From Candidatus Tectimicrobiota bacterium (lineage in GTDB: Bacteria > UBA8248): 5,042 bases of DNA. The translations under genes were made by a program, and so were the position numbers. The notes under the pieces were generated by a model that had not been told where the DNA came from, made no database searches, and was given only the letters and a program-made list of their open reading frames with translations. The stretch is taken from contig JACPCT010000107.1 in assembly GCA_016184445.1 (NCBI GenBank), positions 1 to 5,042 of the forward strand, in the 5' to 3' direction. Shown here one piece after another: positions 1-5,042 of this stretch (positions are counted from its first letter, which is position 1; each line of letters opens with the position of its first letter).

Positions 1-445
1 GGGGGGCCAGGAGGCCCACCTCCTCTACTTCGGCCCCGGCCAGGACCCGGGCGCCAGCTTCGTCTACTTCCCCCACGCCAAGGCCCTGGCCACCAGCGGC
101 AACTACGTCACCAGGGGCTGGATGAACCCCATGTTCACCCCCTCGGTGGACGGGTGGATCTCCATCCTCCGTCACATCCGGCAGATGGAGGTGGATCACT
201 ACCTCCCCGGCCACGGTGACATCGGCACCAAGGAGGACCTTGAGAACGCCATCGGCTTCCTCATCGACCTGAAGGCGGCCGTCCAGGGCGCCATCGCCAA
301 GGGCATGAGCCCCGAGCAGGCGGCGGCGGCCATCAAGCTCGACAAGTACAAGGACTGGCGAAACGCCAACCTGGCCAAGAACCAGGTCATCGCCATGCAC
401 CACCTGCTCAGGACGGGGAAGTCGATCTACCTGAACCTCGAATAG
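1..445 (+). CDS. MBL-fold metallo-hydrolase, C-terminal part (5' end outside window)
   Basis: The reading frame is open from base 2 and gives 147 C-terminal residues before a TAG stop; the true start lies upstream. The ATG at 122 is internal, because clear family sequence precedes it. The fragment matches the second half of metallo-beta-lactamase-fold hydrolases: a GPGxxPGxSFVYFP strand (visible residues 11-24), the strand that normally ends in Gly-Asp (here SGN, 32-34), an SVDGW segment (48-52) and a well-kept PGHGDIGT motif (69-76) with a metal-ligand His at 71. A helical tail follows. The family usually hydrolyses esters, thioesters or lactams with a dinuclear metal centre. Here the His expected in 'GHTPG' is Gln (residue 14, bases 41-43) and the bridging Asp is Asn (residue 34, bases 101-103), so ordinary two-metal catalysis is doubtful. 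The first ligand motif (HxHxDH) would lie outside the window. The fold is confident; substrate and activity are unknown. Confidence 0.88.
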   Translation, partial: GGQEAHLLYFGPGQDPGASFVYFPHAKALATSGNYVTRGWMNPMFTPSVDGWISILRHIRQMEVDHYLPGHGDIGTKEDLENAIGFLIDLKAAVQGAIAKGMSPEQAAAAIKLDKYKDWRNANLAKNQVIAMHHLLRTGKSIYLNLE

Positions 446-463
446 CCTTGCCTGGTTCAGCGG

Positions 464-497
464 CGCCCTGCCGGCCTTTGGCTGGCAGGGCGTTTTT
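464..497 (+). terminator. Rho-independent terminator after the MBL-fold gene
   Basis: A perfect 9-bp stem (CGCCCTGCC at 464-472 with GGCAGGGCG at 484-492) extends inward by a G-U and two G-C pairs to about 12 bp. The loop is 5 bases (476-480), and the stem is followed at once by TTTTT (493-497). It begins 18 bases after the hydrolase stop, so it should end that transcript and separate it from the DUF309 gene. On the opposite strand there is no T-tract, so it acts in one direction only. Confidence 0.92.
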
Positions 498-533
498 CAT
501 TTGGTAGACTGCTTAGGACCGCCGCGAGAGAGG

Positions 534-956
534 ATGCCCGCCGTGACCGCCTACCCCATCCCCTGGACCGAGGACAGCGAGGCGGGCGTCTTCCTCTTCA
601 ACCAGCGCGAGTACTGGTGCGCCCACGAGGCCTGGGAGCAGGTCTGGAAGCGGGAGCCCGACCCCGCCGTCCGGAAGTTCTACCAGGGCCTCATCCAGCT
701 CGCCGCCGGCTACGTGAAGCTCCAGCAGCGCCACTACAAGGGAGCCCTCGCCAACCTCCGCAAGGGCCTCGAGCGCTTCCGCGAGCTGGACGACGCCGTG
801 GGGGACGTGGAGGTCCCCATCCGCTACAAGCAGATTGTGAACCAGTCCCGGGGGGTGCGGGTTAGCTTGTTAGACCAGGGCGAGGCCCGGGTCCTCGCGC
901 GCCCCTGGAACCTCTGGCCCCGCATCGAGCGCCGCGGGCCGGGTGATCCCGGCTAG
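534..956 (+). CDS. DUF309 domain protein
   Basis: A 140-residue protein of the DUF309 family, small helical proteins of unknown biochemical role. The family pattern is clear: FNQREYWCAHEAWEQVW (residues 22-38, with the conserved His31, Glu32, Glu35 and Trp38), then FYQGLIQLAAGYVKLQQ (49-65), then a GAL-NLRKGLERF helix (70-82). The C-terminus keeps a PWNLWPRIE-type ending. The start is uncertain. ATG 534 is chosen, but GTG 543 has a better-placed purine-rich site (GAGAGG at 528-533, 9 bases ahead). A TTG at 501 is in frame but abuts the terminator T-tract and is unlikely. Bases 861-872 hold GTT-AGC-TTG-TTA, a short run with two leucine codons unusual for so GC-rich a gene. The terminator upstream implies its own promoter, which I could not identify; the lipoprotein gene starts 34 bases downstream. 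Confidence 0.85.
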   Translation: MPAVTAYPIPWTEDSEAGVFLFNQREYWCAHEAWEQVWKREPDPAVRKFYQGLIQLAAGYVKLQQRHYKGALANLRKGLERFRELDDAVGDVEVPIRYKQIVNQSRGVRVSLLDQGEARVLARPWNLWPRIERRGPGDPG

Positions 957-974
957 CCCGCGCTTCCCGCCGCC

Positions 975-983
975 GGGGGAGGG
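975..983 (+). promoter_or_regulatory. Ribosome binding site of the lipoprotein gene
   Basis: The purine run GGGGGAGGG lies 7 bases before ATG 991. It decides in favour of this start over the in-frame GTG at 943, which would overlap the DUF309 stop and place 16 extra residues before the signal peptide. Confidence 0.65.
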
Positions 984-990
984 CGCCCCG

Positions 991-1548
991 ATGCCCTTCC
1001 GGTTTTCCCCATTGGCGCTTCTCTTCGCGGGGACGTTCCTGCTGGGCGGCTGCGCCGCCCCCCTCGCGGATTCCCCCTACCAGCGCATCGTGAAGCCCCA
1101 GGGGGGCCCGGGCCCCCATTTCGTCCGGGTGGAGGCCGCCGTCCAGCCGGGCTCCTATTCCGTCGTCTCTCCCAGTGAGCCTCCGACGGCGCAGGTCCGC
1201 GAGGCTGTCTGCCAGGCCCTCGGGAGCACGTCCTTCCCCTGCGCCGACCCTGCGAACCCCCGCGAGAGGCCCGAATACATCCTCCGCCTCACCTACTACG
1301 TCCGGGAGATGTGGACCTACCGTTCCATGGGAAGGGGGAGGGGCATCCTGGGGGCCGTCCAGAGCGGGGGCAGGGTGTTCGGCGAGCACGACCCGGCCCA
1401 GGACGCCGCCCACGAGCTCGTCTGGCGCTTCACCCTCGCCCGCGCGGAGGGCGGGGAGGTCCTCTTCCGCAGCGAGGCCTTCCGCCGCCACGTCCAGTTC
1501 TGGAGCTTCGACGTCAAGTATTGGATCGAGCGCCACTTCTCGGAGTGA
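991..1548 (+). CDS. putative outer-membrane lipoprotein, unknown function
   Basis: A 185-residue protein with a lipoprotein signal peptide: short N-region MPFRF, hydrophobic core (residues 8-18), and lipobox L-G-G-C with the modified Cys at 21. Ala at +2 is compatible with sorting to the outer membrane. The mature part has no domain I can name with certainty. It shows a beta-rich stretch RPEYILRLTYYVREM, a Gly/Arg-rich patch RSMGRGRGILGAVQSGGR (roughly residues 112-129), then LVWRFTLARAEGGEVLFRSEAFRR and an aromatic end WSFDVKYWIERHF. The layout (repeat-poor lipoprotein, glycine patch, then 'LVWR...GEVLFRS') loosely recalls DUF4136-type lipoproteins, but this is a weak resemblance. Besides the lipobox Cys the mature part has two Cys, in VCQALG and FPCADP, which could form a disulphide in the periplasm. 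It lies close behind the DUF309 gene and converges on the dehydrogenase gene. Gene real: confident; function unknown. Confidence 0.8.
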   Translation: MPFRFSPLALLFAGTFLLGGCAAPLADSPYQRIVKPQGGPGPHFVRVEAAVQPGSYSVVSPSEPPTAQVREAVCQALGSTSFPCADPANPRERPEYILRLTYYVREMWTYRSMGRGRGILGAVQSGGRVFGEHDPAQDAAHELVWRFTLARAEGGEVLFRSEAFRRHVQFWSFDVKYWIERHFSE

Positions 1549-1587
1549 GGCCGCTTCGTGGTGGAGGCCGGGACGGGGGGGGGTGAC
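1549..1587. other. Convergent intergenic gap with a 9-base G run
   Basis: The lipoprotein (+) and dehydrogenase (-) genes end tail to tail, 39 bases apart. The gap contains nine consecutive G (1575-1583). I see no stem followed by a T-tract on either strand, so transcripts may read into the opposing gene or end by a Rho-type mechanism. Confidence 0.6.
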
Positions 1588-2592
1588 CTATCGCTTCGCT
1601 TTCTTGGGCTGGTTCACCGGGAACCTCGGCGGCTTGCCCGTGAGGACGCGGGCCAGATCCTCCCCCGCCGTGCGGGCGATGGCTTCCAGGGCCTCCACCG
1701 TCGAGCCCGCCATGTGGGGGGTGAGGATGAGATTGGGGGCGCCGAAGATGGGGCTCTTGGGGTCGGGGGGCTCCCCCTCCAGCACGTCGAGCGCCGCTCC
1801 GCCCAGCCTGCCCGAGCGCAGGGCCCGGGCGACCGCCAGCTCGTCCACCAGCGGGCCCCGGGCGCAGTTGACGAGGAAGGCCCCCTTCTTCATGCGGGCG
1901 ATGGCCTCGCGGCCGATCAAGTGGCGGGTAGAGGGGATGAGGGGGGCGTGGAGGGAGAGGTAGTCCGCTTCCTGCAGCAGCCTCTCCAGCGGCAGGGGGC
2001 GGGCGCCCCGCCGGCGGATCTCCGCGGCGGGAAGGGCCGGGTCGCAGGCCGCCACCTCCATCCCCACGGCGGCCGCCATCCGCGCGAGCCGCACCCCGAT
2101 CTGGCCGATTCCCACGATGCCCAGCGTCTTGCCCTTGAGCTCCCGCCCGGTGTGGCGGGCCTCCCCCCACACGCGCTCCTCCCTCACCCGCCGCGCGGCC
2201 TCAGGGATGCGGCGGGCGAGGCTCAGCATGAGGCCCAGCGCCAGCTCGGCCACCGAGTCCGCGTTCGCCCCGGGGGCGTTCGTCACCAGCACCCCCCGCT
2301 CGGTGCAGGCCGGGACGTCCACCTGGTCCACCCCCGCGCCGTGGACGGCCACGGCCCGCAGGGCGGGCAGCCGATCCAGGAGGGAGGGGGTGATGTAGCC
2401 GGGCCGCAGGAGGATGCCCCCGGCCCCCTGGAGCCGCTTGGCGAAGGAGGCCTCCTCCGCTTGGCCCAGGGGCCGGAAGGGGAGGGGGACCCTCCGCACG
2501 GGGGCGATGCCCGCGAGGGCTCGCTTCACGGGGGCCAGGGCGACCGGGAAGTCCGCCGTCGCGGTGACGGCCACCCATCGGCGCGCGGGCAT
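1588..2592 (-). CDS. D-isomer-specific 2-hydroxyacid dehydrogenase, NAD-dependent
   Basis: A 334-residue protein of the D-2-hydroxyacid dehydrogenase family, which interconverts 2-hydroxy and 2-oxo acids with NAD(P)H. Domains: an N-terminal catalytic half-domain (about 1-100, with HGAGVDQVDV at 84-93), the nucleotide-binding domain (about 101-285), then a return to the catalytic domain. The Rossmann motif is GIGQIG (161-166), with an acidic residue Asp184 at the end of the next strand, favouring NAD over NADP. The catalytic set is complete: Arg245 in NCARGPLVD, Glu274 in EGEPP, His293 in TPHMAGST. There is no C-terminal ACT domain, so it is not a long-form phosphoglycerate dehydrogenase; glyoxylate/hydroxypyruvate reductase or another 2-ketoacid reductase is possible. 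The start ATG 2592 is the only Met before the domain and lies 13 bases after the hyuB stop. The bases before it are pyrimidine-rich with no Shine-Dalgarno site, so coupling to hyuB translation is likely. A GTG at 2574 is an alternative start. Substrate is unknown. Confidence 0.92.
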   Translation of the reverse strand: MPARRWVAVTATADFPVALAPVKRALAGIAPVRRVPLPFRPLGQAEEASFAKRLQGAGGILLRPGYITPSLLDRLPALRAVAVHGAGVDQVDVPACTERGVLVTNAPGANADSVAELALGLMLSLARRIPEAARRVREERVWGEARHTGRELKGKTLGIVGIGQIGVRLARMAAAVGMEVAACDPALPAAEIRRRGARPLPLERLLQEADYLSLHAPLIPSTRHLIGREAIARMKKGAFLVNCARGPLVDELAVARALRSGRLGGAALDVLEGEPPDPKSPIFGAPNLILTPHMAGSTVEALEAIARTAGEDLARVLTGKPPRFPVNQPKKAKR

Positions 2593-2605
2593 GGCGGAGG
2601 AGAGG

Positions 2606-4069
2606 CTAGAGGCTGGAGACGCTGAAGTCGCCGTCGTAGTTGTACTCGGTGCGGGCCTTCTGGAGCGAGAGGAGGCCCTCGCGCAGGTCGCGGAAGGTAA
2701 GGAGGATCGGGCTGTCTGAGAGCGACTTGACGATGACCTGCTGGCCGTCCCCGCCGCAGAACTCCCCGGCGCCGCCGCTGTCGCGGATGACGGCCTTGCG
2801 CTCAACGAGCAAGGGCACCATGTGCTCGAGCACCTCGATGGGGGTGGCCGAGGTGTTCGAGGGGAAGCACAGGCAGGCCCGCCCGTCGTGGTTGCTGGAG
2901 GCGCCCTGGCCGCCGTTCAGGAAGAAGTTGCCCGCGAAGCGGCGGTTGTCCTTGGCGATGCCCGCGGCATTGATGGCCCAGGTCGGGCTTCCGCTCGCCG
3001 CCTGGACGAGCTCGGGCACCGCCTTGCAAAGGGCGCCGAAGATGGCCGAGGGGATGAAGTGGCCCACCATCGAGCGGCCGTTCACCGGCGCGGGGTAGCG
3101 GGGGTTGAGGATGCTGCCCTCGGGGGCCGAGACGGTGACGGGCCTGTAGTTCCCCTCGTTGTTCGGCACGGCGGGGCAGAAGAGGCACTTCAGGGAGTAG
3201 GCCGAGTAGGCGTAGACGTAGTTCAGGGTCGCGTTGAGGCCCCGGTCCACCTGGGGGGAGGAGCCGGTGTAGTCCACCAGGATGCTACTCCCCCTCACCC
3301 GCACCTCGACGCGGATGACGAGGGGCTCGTCGTAACCGTCCGTGCTCACCTGGAAGCGGTATTCCCCGTCCGGCACCTTCTTGATGGCCTCGCGCATCGC
3401 GTTCTCGGAGCGCTGGTAGATGGTGGAGGCGGCCTGATCGAGGTCGCGCAGGCGGTACTCCTCCATCATCTCCTGGATGCGCCGCGCGGCCAGCTTGCTC
3501 GCCGAGACATGGGAGATGAGATCCCCCTCGACCTGGTCGGGGACGCGGACGTTCTGGCGGATGATGCGCAGGATGTCCTGGTTCACCTTGCCGGCGTTGA
3601 GGAACTTGCAGGGGGGGAGCTGAAGCCCCTCCTCGTAGATCTCGCGGACCTCGGGGGAGCGGAGCTTCCCGCCCATGTCGGTCACGTGGGTGGTGATCCC
3701 CACGAAGGCGATGATGGTCTTCTTGTAGAAGACCGGGCTCAAGGAGCTGAGGTCCTGAAGGTGGCTGGTCGAGATCCAAGGGTCGTTGGCGAGGACGAGA
3801 TCGTCCGGGACCCAGGCCTCCAGCGGGAACGCCTTGAGCAGGTGCCGGGCCGTCAGCGGAATCGCGCCGACGAAGCTCGGCATCGTGGAACTCGCCTGCG
3901 CGATGGAGTGCCCGCGCGGGTCCAGGATGACGAGGGCGAAGTTCTGCGACTCGCGGACGGTGGTCGAGAAGGCGGTGCGCGCCACCTCGGTGGCCGCCTC
4001 CTCCGCGATGGCGATGAGGCGGCTCCAGAGGACTTCCAGGGTGATCGCGTCGAGCCCCTTGCGGGCCAT
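2606..4069 (-). CDS. hyuB: hydantoinase B/oxoprolinase family protein, with apparent internal deletion
   Basis: A 487-residue HyuB-type subunit, partner of HyuA in ATP-dependent hydantoinases, 5-oxoprolinases and related ketone carboxylases; cytoplasmic. Family landmarks in order: LDAITLEVLWSRL near the N-terminus, ANDPW (94-98), TSHLQD (101-106), THVTDMGG (127-134, a likely metal-site segment), EIYEEGLQLPP (143-153), EGDL (181-184), VDYTGSS (265-271), VPNNEGNYRPV (301-311), FPSNTSATPIEVLE (402-415) and DSGGAGEFCGGDG (430-442). The family normally continues after the 'SDSP-LL' strand with about 70 residues containing a PPxGxxGGxPG segment and a PGGGGYGDP motif. Here residue 459 is followed directly by RDLREGLLSLQKARTEY, which resembles the extreme C-terminus of the family. 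The protein is correspondingly short (usual size about 510-580). ATG 4069 is chosen because it opens the domain and has AGGAGA just upstream; the open frame further upstream to 4579 lies over hyuA and is not coding. The exact substrate cannot be stated. Confidence 0.9.
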   Translation of the reverse strand: MARKGLDAITLEVLWSRLIAIAEEAATEVARTAFSTTVRESQNFALVILDPRGHSIAQASSTMPSFVGAIPLTARHLLKAFPLEAWVPDDLVLANDPWISTSHLQDLSSLSPVFYKKTIIAFVGITTHVTDMGGKLRSPEVREIYEEGLQLPPCKFLNAGKVNQDILRIIRQNVRVPDQVEGDLISHVSASKLAARRIQEMMEEYRLRDLDQAASTIYQRSENAMREAIKKVPDGEYRFQVSTDGYDEPLVIRVEVRVRGSSILVDYTGSSPQVDRGLNATLNYVYAYSAYSLKCLFCPAVPNNEGNYRPVTVSAPEGSILNPRYPAPVNGRSMVGHFIPSAIFGALCKAVPELVQAASGSPTWAINAAGIAKDNRRFAGNFFLNGGQGASSNHDGRACLCFPSNTSATPIEVLEHMVPLLVERKAVIRDSGGAGEFCGGDGQQVIVKSLSDSPILLTFRDLREGLLSLQKARTEYNYDGDFSVSSL

Positions 4070-4073
4070 GGCG

Positions 4074-4079
4074 TCTCCT
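4074..4079 (-). promoter_or_regulatory. Ribosome binding site of hyuB overlapping the hyuA stop
   Basis: On the - strand the sequence reads TAGGAGACGC-ATG. The AGGAGA site shares its first two bases with the TAG stop of hyuA and lies only 4-5 bases from the hyuB ATG at 4069. This arrangement suits translational coupling of the two subunits. Confidence 0.7.
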
Positions 4080-5042
4080 AGAGATCGATGATGAGGCTCT
4101 GCACCTTGTCCACGTAGAAGGTGGAGCGCGAGCCGATGACCGTCGTCGTCACCCGTTCCTCCACCAGGGCGGGCCCCTTGAACTTCTGGCCCGGCTTCAG
4201 GAGGTAGCGGTCGTACACGTTCACCTTGCGGAAGCCCTTGTTCTCGGGGAGGTAGATCCGCCGCGTTCCCTTGAGGACGTTGCGGGAGCTGCGCTCCGAG
4301 AGGTTGGTGAACCGGAAGTTGGCCTTGGGCTCGGGGCCCAGGCCGAAGATCCGCCAGCTCAGCACCTGGAGGGGCACGGCGCCGATCACGCCCCCGTGGG
4401 TCGTGGAATAGAGATCCCGGAAGGTTTTGTCGATCACCTGGATGTGCTGGGGCCCCAGCTTCCCGGTAGGGATGGGAATGGTGAGGGCGAAGCCCTGGCC
4501 CAGGAAGCTCACGTCGGCCATCCGCTGGATTCGGATATCGCGCTCCCGCACGCCGGCCGCCTTGAGGAGGGTGACGCACTTCTTCTCCCGGTCGGCCAAG
4601 AGGGTGTTGATCTTGTTCAGGTCCACATGGTCCAGGGGGGAGACGTGGCTGTCCACCATGTCCACCTTGATGGGGACCACCAGGAGCCCCAGGGCGGAGG
4701 CGAGGCCCGCCGCCGGCTGGCAGACGATCCGCCGAAGGCCCACCTTGCGCGCCAGGCGGAAGGCGTGCACGGGGCCCGCCCCGCCGGTTGCCATGAGGGT
4801 GAAGTTGCGCGGGTCCTTGCCCTGCTCGGAGAGCTGGATGCGCGCGGCGGCCGCCATGGTCTCGTTGACGAGCTCATGGATCCCCCACGCGGCCTGGACT
4901 TCCTCGATCTTGAGGGGCTCCGCGATCTTCTTGCGGACCGCCTCGGAGGCCGCCTCGGGGAATATCTCCATCTCCCCGCCCAGGAAGTAGTTGGGGTCGA
5001 TGTAGCCGAGGATGAGGTCCGCATCCGTCACGGTGGGCTCGG
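4078..5042 (-). CDS. hyuA: hydantoinase A/oxoprolinase family protein, C-terminal part (5' end outside window)
   Basis: About 320 C-terminal residues of a HyuA-type subunit; the frame stays open to the window edge, and the GTG at 5031 is internal, since the preceding codons complete the family motif EPTVTDADLILG. HyuA proteins are usually near 680-700 residues, so roughly the first half is missing. The subunit belongs to the ASKHA (actin-like ATPase) group and activates the substrate carbonyl with ATP in hydantoinases, 5-oxoprolinases and acetone/acetophenone-type carboxylases. Seen here: TVTDADLILGYIDPNYFLGG, the phosphate-loop-like ATGGAGPVHAFRLA (about visible residues 84-97), PAAGLASALGLLV, then a C-terminal beta-rich domain with SFLGQGFALTIPIP and KGPALVEERVTTTVIG. 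It is followed 8 bases later by hyuB. No frameshift or motif loss is evident in the visible part. Confidence 0.93.
   Translation of the reverse strand, partial: EPTVTDADLILGYIDPNYFLGGEMEIFPEAASEAVRKKIAEPLKIEEVQAAWGIHELVNETMAAAARIQLSEQGKDPRNFTLMATGGAGPVHAFRLARKVGLRRIVCQPAAGLASALGLLVVPIKVDMVDSHVSPLDHVDLNKINTLLADREKKCVTLLKAAGVRERDIRIQRMADVSFLGQGFALTIPIPTGKLGPQHIQVIDKTFRDLYSTTHGGVIGAVPLQVLSWRIFGLGPEPKANFRFTNLSERSSRNVLKGTRRIYLPENKGFRKVNVYDRYLLKPGQKFKGPALVEERVTTTVIGSRSTFYVDKVQSLIIDL

Noticed and set aside
501..533. TTG start at 501 for the DUF309 gene
   Set aside because: It lies four bases after the terminator T-tract with no ribosome site, and the added residues do not resemble the family.
498..533. 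Sigma-70-like promoter before the DUF309 gene
   Set aside because: A TAGACT at 505-510 could pass for a -10 box, but no convincing -35 box is spaced correctly, so it is not reported.
943..990. GTG start at 943 for the lipoprotein
   Set aside because: It would put a proline-rich leader before an otherwise standard lipoprotein signal peptide; ATG 991 has a well-spaced ribosome site.
862..1536. Open frame on the - strand opposite the lipoprotein gene
   Set aside because: No ribosome site or domain; the + strand frame has a full lipoprotein signal peptide with a good ribosome site.
1558..2625. Long open frame on the + strand opposite the dehydrogenase
   Set aside because: The dehydrogenase on the other strand has all catalytic and cofactor motifs; the antisense translation has no recognisable domain and is compositionally biased.
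2593..2805. N-terminal extension of the dehydrogenase by 71 codons
   Set aside because: The extra residues are Ser/Ala/Arg-rich noise overlapping the hyuB 3' end; the domain begins after ATG 2592.
2822..4081. Long open frame on the + strand opposite hyuB (about 419 codons)
   Set aside because: It is antisense to a gene with many family motifs; its translation is low-complexity and rich in G, A, V, D and H, as expected of the shadow of a GC-rich gene.
4070..4579. N-terminal extension of hyuB by 170 codons
   Set aside because: It lies wholly over the hyuA C-terminal coding region and reads as P/G/R-rich noise; the family N-terminus begins right after ATG 4069.

Overview
This is a visibly GC-rich stretch with tightly packed genes and one lipoprotein signal peptide, which points to a Gram-negative bacterium. 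The gene families present (an MBL-fold hydrolase, a DUF309 protein, hydantoinase/oxoprolinase subunits, a D-2-hydroxyacid dehydrogenase) fit environmental high-GC lineages such as Rokubacteria, Tectomicrobia or deltaproteobacteria-like groups. Nothing here fixes the taxon. No RNA gene, mobile element, CRISPR array or phage feature was seen.

The left part (1-1548) runs on the + strand. It opens with the 3' end of an MBL-fold metallo-hydrolase gene, closed by a strong intrinsic terminator (464-497). Then come a small DUF309 protein (about 534-956) and, 34 bases later, a short outer-membrane-type lipoprotein of unknown function (991-1548). These two may be co-transcribed.

The right part (1588-5042) runs on the - strand and reads as one operon in the order hyuA (5' end outside the window), hyuB, D-2-hydroxyacid dehydrogenase. 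The gaps are 8 and 13 bases. HyuA and HyuB families form a two-subunit ATP-dependent enzyme acting on cyclic amides such as hydantoins or 5-oxoproline, or on ketones in the carboxylase branch. The dehydrogenase presumably handles a 2-hydroxy/2-oxo acid in the same pathway, but the substrate cannot be read from sequence. The operon converges on the lipoprotein gene with only 39 bases between the stop codons and no recognisable terminator there.

No wholly new system is evident. Two oddities deserve attention. The MBL-fold fragment has lost two of the three metal-ligand positions visible in the window (His to Gln, Asp to Asn). HyuB appears to lack an internal block of about 70 residues near its C-terminus, including the usual glycine-rich motif, while keeping the extreme C-terminal segment in frame.
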